Assembly (NCBI RefSeq): GCF_021555175.1 | Contig: NZ_JAKGRW010000019.1 | Location: 414,225-478,224 of the forward strand | Source of the DNA: Nocardioides alcanivorans | Lineage (GTDB): Bacteria; Actinomycetota; Actinomycetes; Propionibacteriales; Nocardioidaceae | Length of the DNA: 64,000 nt | Direction of reading: 5' to 3' | Program-made: the position numbers and the translations under genes | Notes under the pieces: model-generated | Database searches by the model: none | Seen by the model: only the letters and a program-made list of their open reading frames with translations | What the model was told of the DNA's origin: nothing | Part shown: positions 11,039 through 19,909 of the stretch, in pieces | How the letters are laid out: each line of letters starts with the position of its first letter | Numbering within the stretch: position 1 is the first letter of the stretch

Positions 11039-11869
11039 CTACTGCCGTGTTGCAAACAACTCCCGGAGCACCAGGCTGAAGCCGAGCGGATCCTGCTCGG
11101 CAACGAAGTCGGTCGCCTCCGCAAGCACCCGTTCGTCAGCCCACGTGATCCGGGATCGGGCACGTTCATGCATGAAGCCGATGCGGTCGCGGCCGCCGGC
11201 GATCAAGGTGGTGCGTACCCCCGCCTCCTCGATCACCCGCAGCGCCGAGTCCAGGTCGAAGCGCCACATCGCGCGATAGCCGGTCGCGAAGTCAGGACCA
11301 GCCGTCAAGTAGTCGGCGACGAAGGAAGTCACCAGCTCGGGAGGCGCCCACGGGTACTCGCCGCGGATCCGCCGCCAGATCCAGTCGAGATGACCACCGT
11401 CGTCGTCGAGCACGTAGGGCGGAGCGAAGTCGGCCAGTCGCGACGCCGCCTCCTCGGCCGTGTAGAGCGGCACACCGTGCAGCACCAGATGTCGCACCCG
11501 CTCCGGGTGGACCGCGGTCATCTGCGCAGCCAGGACCGCGCCGGTCGCCCGGCCCAGCAGATGCACGCCACCAGGCGCCAGATGATCAATCGCCGCCCAC
11601 AACGCGTCGGCCAATTCCTCGACACTGGTCTCCGCCGCCAACGGCGGCGACTCCCCGTAGCCGGGAGTGTCCGGAGCGATGGCCGAGGTCCACGTCGCCA
11701 CCTGCGTCAGCAACGGCTCGAAGCGACGTGAGGAGAGCGGAGACTGATGGATCAGCACCAGCGGTTCCGAAGCCGACGTCTCGGCGATCGAGTCGACCGC
11801 CCGCAGGTGCACGACACCGTCTCCTGCCCGAACGGTCTCACGGCGGACCAGCGGCACGGAGCCGCTCAC
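11039..11869 (-). CDS. Alpha/beta-fold hydrolase (276 aa)
   Basis: Alpha/beta hydrolase. Seen: VLIHQSPLSSRRFEPLL (oxyanion region), DTPGYGESPP, and a nucleophile-elbow region LLGRATGAVLAAQM where G-R-A-T-G replaces the usual G-x-S-x-G. The missing Ser is odd and could mean an altered nucleophile, a non-hydrolytic member, or a wrong base. Acid and His candidates occur in the C-terminal half (AGGRDRIGFM and later). The GTG at 11869 follows the racemase-like gene stop by 43 bases; upstream in-frame starts would overlap that gene. Last gene of the unit that begins with the substrate-binding protein at 21517. Substrate unknown. Confidence 0.75.
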   Translation of the reverse strand: MSGSVPLVRRETVRAGDGVVHLRAVDSIAETSASEPLVLIHQSPLSSRRFEPLLTQVATWTSAIAPDTPGYGESPPLAAETSVEELADALWAAIDHLAPGGVHLLGRATGAVLAAQMTAVHPERVRHLVLHGVPLYTAEEAASRLADFAPPYVLDDDGGHLDWIWRRIRGEYPWAPPELVTSFVADYLTAGPDFATGYRAMWRFDLDSALRVIEEAGVRTTLIAGGRDRIGFMHERARSRITWADERVLAEATDFVAEQDPLGFSLVLRELFATRQ

Positions 11870-11912
11870 TGCGTGCCCAGGCGAGTGTGGAGCTCGTCCC
11901 CCGGCTCCCGCA

Positions 11913-12623
11913 TCAGCCGTACGTCGGGCCCCCGGTCTCGACACCGGCCAACCGTAGGCCGGCCCACAGGGTCGCGAGGTTGCTGGAGACGACGGGCAGG
12001 CCGATCTCTGCCTCCAGGGCCGGCAATCTGTCCAAGGTCCGCCAGTTCGTGCAACTGATCATCACGGCGTCAGCCGCGGAGAGATCGACCGTGCGCACGA
12101 GCTCGCTGCTGGCCTCGGCCGGCAGTCGGCCCTTCTCCAGGTTGCTGAGGAGACCGAGATCCGCACGGCCCACGACCTCGAAGCCACCTTGTTGCAGATA
12201 GTCCACCGCTCCGAGCGCGACTGGCTCGATGTAGGGCGTGACCACCACGAGGCGACGTACCCCCAACGAGATGAGGGCGGTGACCACGGCCGTGGAGGTC
12301 GTGTAGGCCGGCACCCCGCTCGACGCTCGCAAGTCGGCGCAGGTCTGGGCATCCACGTCGCGGCCGTTGAGGAAGCTGCCGGACGTGCAGGCATAGGCGA
12401 GGGCAGCCGGCCCGAGCGAGCCGAGTTCGGCTGCCGCGGCCGGGAGCCGGTCACGCATCGCCACGATGCTCGCGACCTTCTCCGCCTCCGTGGCGACCTC
12501 GGCGACCGGCACGCGGGTTGCATAGAAGGCGACGCCTTCGGGCGCGTGCCGGTTGAGTTCGGGCTCGACGACGGAGTTGGTCGAAGGGACGATCAGCCCG
12601 ATGCGTGCCGTGCTCCCATACAC
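11913..12623 (-). CDS. Maleate cis-trans isomerase/Asp-Glu racemase superfamily protein (236 aa)
   Basis: Member of the Asp/Glu racemase superfamily closest in motif pattern to maleate isomerase. The opening ARIGLIVPSTNSVVEPE is typical of maleate isomerases and arylmalonate decarboxylases. Both potential catalytic cysteines are present: C79 in YACTSGS and C191 in ISCTNWRT. Arylmalonate decarboxylases keep only the second, so an isomerase or racemase is more likely. A maleate-to-fumarate type step would fit a pathway that opens a nitrogen heterocycle, but no maleamate amidase is seen. One base separates it from the DUF2848 gene upstream, so co-translation is probable. Confidence 0.85.
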   Translation of the reverse strand: MYGSTARIGLIVPSTNSVVEPELNRHAPEGVAFYATRVPVAEVATEAEKVASIVAMRDRLPAAAAELGSLGPAALAYACTSGSFLNGRDVDAQTCADLRASSGVPAYTTSTAVVTALISLGVRRLVVVTPYIEPVALGAVDYLQQGGFEVVGRADLGLLSNLEKGRLPAEASSELVRTVDLSAADAVMISCTNWRTLDRLPALEAEIGLPVVSSNLATLWAGLRLAGVETGGPTYG

Positions 12624-12624
12624 G

Positions 12625-13362
12625 TCAACTCACCTGCGCCTCAACGGTCAGGGGCACGCGGAAGCCGTCAGCCATCTCTGACATCAGGCCCTCGAGCTGA
12701 TAGGTGTGCACGATCTCGCGATCGAGCACCGGGTCGTACAGGCGGAAGCGCCACTCGGTGCCATAGCTCAACGCGCCGTCGAGCGCGACGATCGTGCCGG
12801 CGTACAGCACGAAGTCGCGGGCGGGTGGGTTGGCCCGCTCCGCCAGGATCCGCAGCAGGTCGGCCGGTGAGTGGAAGGTGCCGGTCGGAGTCTGCTGGTA
12901 GAGCTCGCCGTCGACCCAGGATTCGAGCACGCACTGGTCCCAGTGGTCCGCCACCTCGGAGAGCCGCCACAGTTGTGGCGCGAGCACATTGGGGCAGGTC
13001 TGCTTGCTGTAGACGATGCTGACCCGCTCCAGGTCGCGATCGGTGTGGTCGGAGCCGACCCCCACGAAGACGTCGTCCTCGGCCACGACCAACACGATCT
13101 CGACCTCGCCCGACGTGCGGGTGCCGTGCACCTCGACGTTGGTCGAGGTGGTCAGCGCCTGAGGCGTGATCGGATAGATGCGCGGGGCTGGGATGTCGAA
13201 GGCGATCGTGACACCGGCGTCCGCAACCTCCTTCTGGTGGTGCACCGCAACGTCGGCGTCACGGGTCGCCGAACCCATGTTGTACATCCGCGCGACCTGG
13301 AAGGTCCGCGTCTCGACCGCACCTGAGATCGAGCAGATCTCGGCTTCGAAGGCGTGGGGCAT
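12625..13362 (-). CDS. DUF2848 family protein (245 aa)
   Basis: Recognised as a DUF2848-type protein from the sequence VFVGVGSDHTDRDLE, the following SKQTCPNVLAPQLWRL and VADHWDQCVLESWV. No biochemical role is established that I can name. The family tends to appear beside hydantoinase-like and dicarboxylate genes, as here. No signal peptide or membrane segment is visible. The start overlaps the stop of the carboxymuconolactone-decarboxylase-like gene by one base, and the stop is one base before the racemase-like start, so it is tightly embedded in the operon and probably supplies a pathway enzyme. Family call good; function unknown. Confidence 0.75.
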   Translation of the reverse strand: MPHAFEAEICSISGAVETRTFQVARMYNMGSATRDADVAVHHQKEVADAGVTIAFDIPAPRIYPITPQALTTSTNVEVHGTRTSGEVEIVLVVAEDDVFVGVGSDHTDRDLERVSIVYSKQTCPNVLAPQLWRLSEVADHWDQCVLESWVDGELYQQTPTGTFHSPADLLRILAERANPPARDFVLYAGTIVALDGALSYGTEWRFRLYDPVLDREIVHTYQLEGLMSEMADGFRVPLTVEAQVS

Positions 13363-13799
13363 CAGGCGTCGGCCTCAGTTGCCTCGGAGTTCTCCACCCA
13401 GCCCTTGCCCTGCAGCATCTCGGCGAAGGCGATGGTGGCTGCCTCCACTGTCGGCATGCCACCCGGCAGGCCGGAAAGGAGGATGGCCTCCAGGACCTCC
13501 TGCTCAGTGGCGCCGTACTTCATCGCGTTGCGAGTCGCCCACTCGACGCCCTCGCGGTCGCCCTTGACCGCGGTGGTGATGCCGACCAGCACCAGGAAGC
13601 GGGTCTTGAGGTCGAGATGGCGCGGCTCGGGACCGAAGATCAGGTTGCCGGCCAAGGAGTTGTAGGCCCGCAGGATCTCGGGGTCGACCGAGGCCATGAC
13701 CTCGTGCACCGGCAGGGTGAACCCACGACGCGCGCGCACCTCCTCCAGCGCCGTCTTGCCTTCCTCGTCGTACTGCCACTCATAGGTCACCTTCGACAT
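13362..13799 (-). CDS. Carboxymuconolactone decarboxylase family protein (145 aa)
   Basis: Small all-helical protein of the CMD/AhpD-like family. It has the core LKTRFLVLVGITTAVKGDREG followed by WATRNAMKYGATEQEVLEAIL and GGMPTVEAATIAFAEML. The redox CxxC of AhpD is absent, so a peroxidase-reductase role is unlikely; a decarboxylase, lactone-isomerase or accessory role fits better. It lies 11 bases after the stop of the large flavoprotein and overlaps DUF2848 by one base. GAGGAGAAGC precedes the ATG at 13799, supporting that start. Substrate unknown. Confidence 0.85.
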   Translation of the reverse strand: MSKVTYEWQYDEEGKTALEEVRARRGFTLPVHEVMASVDPEILRAYNSLAGNLIFGPEPRHLDLKTRFLVLVGITTAVKGDREGVEWATRNAMKYGATEQEVLEAILLSGLPGGMPTVEAATIAFAEMLQGKGWVENSEATEADA

Positions 13800-13810
13800 G
13801 CTTCTTCTCC

Positions 13811-15807
13811 TCAGATCTCGCGGGCAGCCAGTTCGGCTTCCCAGATGGCGTTGAACACTCGGCGCGGAGAGACGCAGTCGCCGACTGCGCGCACCTCGAC
13901 GCCGGCCTCCTTGAGGCCGTAGTAGAGGAGTCCTCGGCCTTGCTCCCCGTGATCAGCACGACGGAGTCGACCGGTTCACGCTCCTCGGTCTCGCCGGTGT
14001 GCACGTCACGCAGCGTGACGACGTCCTCCTCGATCCCGGCAACCTCCCGATTGGGGGTGAAGACGACGCCCGCGGTGCGCAGCCGCTTGTGCACCCAGCC
14101 GACGTCGCGGGTCGCCGAGAGCTCGGGGGCTACCGAGCTGAGCGTGGTGACCAGCTCGACCTGGTGTCGGTTGGCCTGCAGGTGCTCGGCCACCACGACC
14201 GCGTGCCGTCCCCCGAGATCGTCGAAGACCATGACGTTGGGGCCGAGCTCGGCGTGGTTGCGTAGCGCCTCCTCCGCGGTGATCACGTTGAACTGGTCGA
14301 CGCCGGGCACCCCTTCGCCGGACGCCCACCGGATCGGGTGATTCATGCTCCAGCCGGTGCGCAGCGGGGTGGAGCCGGTCGCGACGACGACACTGTCGTA
14401 TCCCTTGAGGGAGTCGAGGGTCGCCTCGACCCCGAGCTCGACCTTCACGGCGGTGTCGCGCAGCTGGCTGATCAGCCAGCCTGCGATGCTCCCCCACTCC
14501 GCATAGCTCTCGGACCGGGCGATCCAGTTGACTTGGCCACCGAGCTCGGCGCCCTTCTCGAAGAGCGTCACCTCGTGACCGCGCTGGGAGAGGGTGAGCG
14601 CCGCGCGCAGTCCACCGGGACCCCCGCCGACGACAGCGACCGAACGCGGGCGGCTGGTGATCTCCAGGGTGCCGGTGCCCATCTCCGCCTCTCGGCCGAC
14701 GGCCGGGTTGTGGATGCAGGCCAGCGGCGCGCTGACGATCGAGGCCATGCAATGGTTGGCGCCCACGCAGGGGCGGATGTCGGCCTCGCGCTGCTCGAGC
14801 GCCTTGTTGGGCCACTCCGGGTCGGCGATCAGGGTGCGGGCCATGCCGACCATGTCGGCAGCGCCGCTCGCGACGGCGTACTCGGCCTTCTCCGGCGAGG
14901 TCATCCGGCCGGCGACCACGACGGGCAGCTCGGGCACCATCTGCTTGATCTGCCGCGTCGCCTCCATCTGATAGCCCTGCTCACGCGGAGTCGTGGGATA
15001 GATGAGCATGCGGTTCTGGTAGGTGCCCTGGGTGACCGAGACGTAGTCGATCAGGCCGGTGTCGGCAATGGTCCGGGCGATCTGCGCCCAGTGCTCGGTC
15101 CGTAGGCCACCTTCGACCTCACCGTCGTCACCATTGATGCGTACGCCCACAATCAGGTCGGGCCCGACCTCACGGCGGGTCCGCTCGATGATCTCCAGGA
15201 CGATGCGGAGCCGGTTCTCGTCCGAGCCGCCGTATTGATCGGTGCGGTGGTTGGTGGCCGGGGAGAGGAACTGGCCGAGCAGGTAGCCGTGAGCCAGACC
15301 ATGCACCTCGACACCGTCGAGACCGCCTTCGGCCGCATAGCGCGCCGCCAGGGTGTAGCCCTCGAGGATCTCGTTGATGTTCTCCTCGTCCATCGTGTGC
15401 GGCATCTCGCGATAGACGGTGCAGGGCACGCTGGACGGCGCCCACACGGGCAGGCGGTTGACCACACCGTTTGTCTCACGGCCACGGTGCCACGGCTGGG
15501 CCAGCAGCAGCGCTCCGTGCTCGTGCACGGCCTTGCTGAGCTTCTGATAGTTGGGGATGACCGCACGGTCGAAGGCGAAGATCTTGCCTTCGTAGGGCTG
15601 AGTGGTCGGGTGGGTCGCCATCGCCTCCATGGTGATGACCCCGACGCCACCCTTGGCGCGCTCGGCGTAATAGGCGACGTGCCGGTCGGTGAAGTTGTGG
15701 TCCTTCACCAACTGGGTGCTGTGTGCCGTCATCCAGAGACGGTTCTTGGCAACCTTCGGACCGATCTTGATCGGCTCGAAGAGGTGGGAGTAGGGATGGG
15801 CGTTCAG
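13811..15807 (-). CDS. FMN/4Fe-4S/FAD reductase, 2,4-dienoyl-CoA reductase (FadH)-like, frame broken once
   Basis: Old-yellow-enzyme TIM barrel fused to an FAD/NAD(P) domain, about 665 aa, the layout of FadH and trimethylamine dehydrogenase. Visible: SHLFEPIKIGPKVAKNRLWM, the substrate-site strand VEVHGLAHGYLLGQFLSPATN, DMVGMARTLIADPEWPNK, a Cys cluster (IRPCVGANHC then ACIHNPAVG) for 4Fe-4S, and the Rossmann motif VAVVGGGPGGLRAA. The frame breaks near 13927 in TCCTC; one added C joins GSKAEDS to LYYGLKEAGVEV and ends in AELAAREI at 13811. The best start is a CTG at 15807, six bases after GAGGAG that overlaps the stop of the ABC ATPase gene; the first ATG inside (WMTAHS) would delete conserved barrel sequence. 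Likely reduces an unsaturated pathway intermediate. Confidence 0.88.
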
Positions 15808-15817
15808 GACTTTCTCC

Positions 15818-16817
15818 TCAGCTCGCAGGGATGATGGCCGGCACGGCAGCCGGAAGCTTGTTGGTTCCTTCAGGCACGCGGACGCAGGCTGCCCCGTGCC
15901 CCGGCGAGACCTGGTGCAGCGGCGGCACCGCGGTCTCGCACTCATCGCGACGCAGTGGACAACGTGGAGCGAGCGGGCAGCCGGGCGGCAGATTGACGGG
16001 GCTGGGGGTCTCCCCGCCAACACCAGGCGGGTACGTCGCTGGTCGGGGTCGACCGGCAGCGCGGCCGAGAGCAACGCTTGGGAATAGGGGTGCTGCGGGT
16101 TGCCCAGCACCTCGGCGGCGCGGCCACGCTCGATCACGGTGCCGAGGTACATCACCGCCACCTCGTCGGACATCGCAGCGACGGTCGCCAGATCGTGGGA
16201 GATGAAGAGATAGGTGATGTCGTGCTCACGCTGCAACCGTTTGAGCAGGCGCAGCACTCCGGCGCGGACGCTGAGGTCGAGCGACGACGTCGGCTCGTCA
16301 AGCACCAGGAACTCCGGATCGGTGGCAAGCGCCCGAGCGATGCCGATGCGCTGCAACTGGCCGCCGCTGAGCTCATGCGGGTAGCGGTCGAGGTGGAACG
16401 TCTCCAACTGCACCATCCGCATCAGCTCCGCAGCGCGGCGCCGGCGACCGGCCCGGTCGAGCGGAGTGTGGAGCATCAACGGCTCCTCGATCACCGAGCG
16501 GATCCGCATGCGTGGGTTCAGTGACTCGTAGGGATCCTGGAAGACCATGGTGGCGCGGGCTCGGTGGCGGCGCAGCGGCTCGGCCTTCATGGCGAGGAGA
16601 TCTTGGTCGCCATGCCGGATGGTGCCCTCGGTGGGTTCGAGCAGGCGGAGCAGGCAACGACCGACGGTGCTCTTGCCGGATCCGCTCTCCCCACCAGGCC
16701 GAGAGTCTTGCCGCGGGGGATCTCGATGTCGACGCCGTTGACCGCCTTCACCAGTTGCCGCGAGCCTCGGACGCTGAAGGTCTTCACCACGCCTCGGGCC
16801 TCGATGTGACCAGTCAC
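15818..16817 (-). CDS. Peptide/nickel-type ABC transporter ATPase, second subunit (DppF/OppF-like), frame broken twice
   Basis: Second ATPase of a DppABCDF-type importer, about 333 aa. Walker A appears after repair as VGESGSGKS; the Q-loop region is MVFQDPYESLNPRM, the signature LSGGQLQRIGIARAL, and Walker B FLVLDEPTSSLD. The C-terminal oligopeptide-transporter extension with its Cys pattern (CPLAPRC, then CETAVPPLH) is recovered only after repair. Breaks are at the C runs 16689-16692 and 16012-16015, each one base short. The start is the GTG at 16817 that overlaps the stop of the first ATPase gene as GTGA; the stop at 15818 overlaps the ribosome-binding site of the flavoprotein gene. Cytoplasmic, works with the DppD-like ATPase. 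Confidence 0.88.
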
Positions 16818-17824
16818 GGCGCGCTCCTCTCCACGGTCTTGAGTTCGTCTGCGTCGTGGCGGCGCAGCGGCTCTGGGAAGTGGCAGAGCGTGCGGTGGCC
16901 TTGCTCGCCTTCTCGCATCGGCACGGGCTGACCACACTCGTCGGAAGCGAAGGGGCAGCGCGGCCGGTAGTGACAGCCGTCAGGCAGGTCAACGAGGTTG
17001 GGTGGCTCGGAACGCACCTCCAGCACCTCGTTGTCAGGCTCGAGGGTCTCCCGACTGGCTCCGATGAGCGCTCGGGTGTAGGGGTGGCGCGGGTTCTTGA
17101 AGATCTGGGTGACCGTCCCCTCCTCGATGATGCGGCCGGCAAACATCACCGAGACCCGGTCGCAGTAGTTGGCCACCACGCCGAGATCGTGGGTGATGAG
17201 CAGCACTGCGGAGCCCGACGCGTCGACCTTGGCCCGGAGCAGGTCAAGGATCTGCGCCTGCACGGTGAGGTCGAGACCGGTGGTCGGCTCGTCGGCGATG
17301 ATCAGCTTGGGGTCATTGATCATCGCCAACGCGATCAGCACCCGCTGCGCCATGCCTCCGCTGAGTTGGTGGGCGAAGGCCTTCGCCCGGCCCTCAGGGT
17401 CGGCGATGCCGACATCACGTAGCGCACTGATGGCGTTCGCCTTCGCCTGCACCCTGCTGGTGCCGCGGTGCCGGCGGTTGACCTTGGCGATCTGGCGACC
17501 GATCGACCGCAGCGGGTCGAGCGCACCCCGCGGGTTCTGCACGATCACCGCGAGATCCTTGCCGCGCAACCGACGGCGGCGGCGCTCCGGCATGGAGACA
17601 AGGTCGACGCCGTCGAACTCAGCGGTGCCCGCCACCACCTCGGCCCGGCCTCCGAGGAGCCCGAGCACCGACCAGGCAGTCAGTGACTTGCCGGCGCCGG
17701 TCTCGCCGATGAGGCCGACGATCTCGCGCTCGGCCACCTCGAGGTTAACGCCGTTCAGCGCATGGACCGTGCCGACGGCGGTAGCGATGTGGACGCGTAG
17801 GTCCCTGATCGAGAGCAATGACAC
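16814..17824 (-). CDS. Peptide/nickel-type ABC transporter ATPase, first subunit (DppD/OppD-like, 336 aa)
   Basis: ATPase that powers import by the adjacent permeases. Visible: Walker A GETGAGKS, Q-loop IVQNPRGALDPLRS, signature LSGGMAQRVLIALAM, Walker B LIIADEPTTGLD, and the oligopeptide/dipeptide C-terminal extension PPNLVDLPDGCHYRPRCPF. The GTG at 17824 (VSLLSIRDLRVHI) is used; it falls 5 bases after the permease stop with AGGAAGGA just upstream. The open frame extends further 5' only as a shadow of the permease gene. Ends in a GTGA overlap with the second ATPase. The unit order is A-B-C-D-F, typical of complete importers. Confidence 0.92.
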   Translation of the reverse strand: MSLLSIRDLRVHIATAVGTVHALNGVNLEVAEREIVGLIGETGAGKSLTAWSVLGLLGGRAEVVAGTAEFDGVDLVSMPERRRRRLRGKDLAVIVQNPRGALDPLRSIGRQIAKVNRRHRGTSRVQAKANAISALRDVGIADPEGRAKAFAHQLSGGMAQRVLIALAMINDPKLIIADEPTTGLDLTVQAQILDLLRAKVDASGSAVLLITHDLGVVANYCDRVSVMFAGRIIEEGTVTQIFKNPRHPYTRALIGASRETLEPDNEVLEVRSEPPNLVDLPDGCHYRPRCPFASDECGQPVPMREGEQGHRTLCHFPEPLRRHDADELKTVERSAP

Positions 17825-17829
17825 GACTC

Positions 17830-18771
17830 TCAGTCCTTCCTCGGGTCGAGGTGGTCCTGGATGGCGTCTGCCAAGAGGTTGAAGCCGAGCACGAGCAACA
17901 TCAGGGCCAGGCCGGGGAAGACCGAGGGCCACCACTGGCCGGAGGTCACGAACGTCGAACCGTGACGGATCATTGCGCCCCACTCGGGGGTCGGCACCTG
18001 GATGCCGACGCCGACGAAGGCCAACGAAGAGACGATCATGACCGACCAGGCCAGCCGCACTGCGGTCTGGATGATCAACGGCGGAAGCGTGTTGGGCATG
18101 ATGTGGCGCCACATGATGCGCCAGGGCTTGTTGCCCGTGGCGCGTGCTGCCTCGACATACATGGCCTCGCGCAGGCTCAGCACCTGACCGCGGGTCATGC
18201 GGATGAAGACCGGGGTGTCGAGCAGCGCAATCACGAAGATGACCGCCGCGATCGACTCCTGCGATGCAGCAACGACGGCCAGCGCCAGGATCAGCGCTGG
18301 GAAGGCCTGTAGCACATCCATCACCCGCAACAGCACCATCTCGAACCAGCCACCGCGGTAGCCCGCGACCAGACCGAGCGCCACACCGAGCGCGATCGAG
18401 ATCGCGACAGCGGTGACGGAGATGACCAGGTCGATCTGGATGGCATGGATCGAGCGGGCGAAGACATCCATCCCGTTGCCGTCGGTGCCGAACCAGTGCT
18501 CGCCGCTGGGTGGTTTGAGCACGTCGCTGCCGAAGACCTTCATCGGGTCTGTCGGCACGAGCACGTCCGCCAGGGCACCGACGACCACGAAGCAGAAGAC
18601 GATGGTGGTGCCGGTGAACGCCGCCATGCTGGAGGTCATGAACCTCCACAGGCCACGGAACCCGGCGCGCAGGGCACCGACCTCGTCGTGGTCGACATGG
18701 GCCGGAGGGCCTCCGGCCGCCGGCAACGGGCTTGTCGACGCCGCTGCGTCGTCAGGCAACGTGCTGCTCAT
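17830..18771 (-). CDS. Peptide/nickel-type ABC transporter permease (DppC-like, 313 aa)
   Basis: Inner-membrane permease of the importer. A hydrophilic N-terminal tail of about 40 residues precedes the first membrane segment (TGTTIVFCFVVVGALADVLV); four to five further hydrophobic stretches follow. The ATPase-contact EAA motif is EAARATGNKPWRIMWRHIMPN. WFGTDGNGMDVFARS is the standard periplasmic loop of DppC/OppC proteins. It overlaps the DppB-like gene as ATGA. Pairs with that permease to form the translocation channel. Confidence 0.92.
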   Translation of the reverse strand: MSSTLPDDAAASTSPLPAAGGPPAHVDHDEVGALRAGFRGLWRFMTSSMAAFTGTTIVFCFVVVGALADVLVPTDPMKVFGSDVLKPPSGEHWFGTDGNGMDVFARSIHAIQIDLVISVTAVAISIALGVALGLVAGYRGGWFEMVLLRVMDVLQAFPALILALAVVAASQESIAAVIFVIALLDTPVFIRMTRGQVLSLREAMYVEAARATGNKPWRIMWRHIMPNTLPPLIIQTAVRLAWSVMIVSSLAFVGVGIQVPTPEWGAMIRHGSTFVTSGQWWPSVFPGLALMLLVLGFNLLADAIQDHLDPRKD

Positions 18772-19799
18772 TGGAACTTCACTCTCGGGTCGATTGCCGC
18801 GACCAGCAGGTCGGCGATGAGATAGATCGCCGCGGTCAGGACGCCCATGACCAGGATGAAGCCCTGCACTGCGGCGAAGTCGGCGTTGGTGATGGCTTCA
18901 AGGCCGAGCTGGCCGAGACCACCCCAGGAGAAGATGAGTTCGGAGATCGCCGCGCCACCCAGGGCAAGGCTGAAGGTGATCCCGAAGAAACCGATCAGGT
19001 CGGGCAAGGCATTGCGGAAGGCCAGCCAGACCACTCCACGTTCAGGCATTCCGCAAGCCCTCGCATAGCGCACCGCTGAGCTGCCGAGGGTCTCGACCAT
19101 GGCGGCTCGCACCTGCTTGGCGATCGTGGCGCCGGTGATCAAGGAGATGGTGAGCGCGGGCAGGGCCAGGTGCGCCAATGCCGACATCGCCGTGGCGAAG
19201 TAGCCGGTGACCACACTGTCGAAGACGAGCATCCCGGTGATGTGGGGCGGCTCCGCCAGACCGCGGTCGACCCGCCCGAGCGGAGCAGGCGCCCAGCCGA
19301 GGACGCTGAAGAAGAAGGTGATCATCAGCAGCGCACCCCAGAAGATCGGGATGGAGACTCCAGCAAGGGTGACGATGCGCAGTGCCTGGTCCAGCAAGCG
19401 ACGCTGCCGCACGGCTGAGGCCACGCCGATCACGACACCGAAGAGGATCGCGCCAGCCATCCCGAAGCCGATGAGCTCCAAGGTGATCGGGAGCTTCTCC
19501 CACAGCTCCTCGGTCACCGGCCGGTTGGACATCCAGGAGGTGCCGAGATCTCCCTGGAGAGCGTTGGTGAGCCACGTCCAGTACTGCACGGGCAGGGGGC
19601 GGTCCAGCCCCATCTCGGCTTCGATTGCCTTGATCTGGTCCAGCGTCGCCGTGGGCCCTGCCACCATCACTGCCGGGTTGGAGTCGCCGAGACGGACCAG
19701 GAGGAACGTCAGGACGGAGACACCGAACAGGAGCGGGATCAACAACAGGATTCGATAGACCAGATAGCGGCCAAGTCCCTTGCCCACGTCCTCTGCCAC
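18768..19799 (-). CDS. Peptide/nickel-type ABC transporter permease (DppB-like, 343 aa)
   Basis: First permease of the importer. N-terminal membrane anchor YLVYRILLLIPLLFGVSVLT, then the conserved periplasmic GDLGTSWMSNRPV loop, and an EAA-type motif around ARACGMPERGVVWLAFRNAL. About six hydrophobic segments, length normal for DppB. The ATG at 19799 has AGGTGGC-like sequence upstream. A strong hairpin lies between this start and the stop of the binding-protein gene, which should make dppA-type mRNA more abundant than the permease mRNA. The last 4 bases overlap the DppC-like gene. Confidence 0.92.
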   Translation of the reverse strand: MAEDVGKGLGRYLVYRILLLIPLLFGVSVLTFLLVRLGDSNPAVMVAGPTATLDQIKAIEAEMGLDRPLPVQYWTWLTNALQGDLGTSWMSNRPVTEELWEKLPITLELIGFGMAGAILFGVVIGVASAVRQRRLLDQALRIVTLAGVSIPIFWGALLMITFFFSVLGWAPAPLGRVDRGLAEPPHITGMLVFDSVVTGYFATAMSALAHLALPALTISLITGATIAKQVRAAMVETLGSSAVRYARACGMPERGVVWLAFRNALPDLIGFFGITFSLALGGAAISELIFSWGGLGQLGLEAITNADFAAVQGFILVMGVLTAAIYLIADLLVAAIDPRVKFQ

Positions 19800-19836
19800 C
19801 TTTCAGGAGTGTGTCGTCAACGATGGGGCGCGCCCC

Positions 19837-19873
19837 GTCACGGGACCGACGCGAGGTCGGTCGGTCCCGTGAC
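19837..19873 (-). terminator. Perfect 14-bp stem-loop between binding-protein and permease genes
   Basis: GTCACGGGACCGAC at 19837-19850 is the exact reverse complement of the bases at 19860-19873, with a 9-base loop. No T run follows on the transcribed strand, so it is more likely a partial terminator or an mRNA-stabilising processing hairpin than a full stop. This is the usual position for hairpins that raise binding-protein over permease expression in importer operons. Confidence 0.7.
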
Positions 19874-19909
19874 ACCTCCGCCCGGAGCACGGTGGGCGGA
19901 CGGGAGCTG

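Noticed and set aside
11913..12623. Arylmalonate decarboxylase
   Set aside because: Decarboxylases of this fold lack the first cysteine; both C79 and C191 are present here.
13780..17142. Single fused protein of ABC ATPase plus flavoprotein
   Set aside because: The fusion arises only because two one-base deficits put both genes in one frame. Repair gives two normal proteins with a ribosome-binding site between them.
16814..18649. DppC-DppD fusion read from one long frame
   Set aside because: The first 275 codons are an out-of-frame shadow of the permease; the ATPase has its own GTG and ribosome-binding site at 17824.
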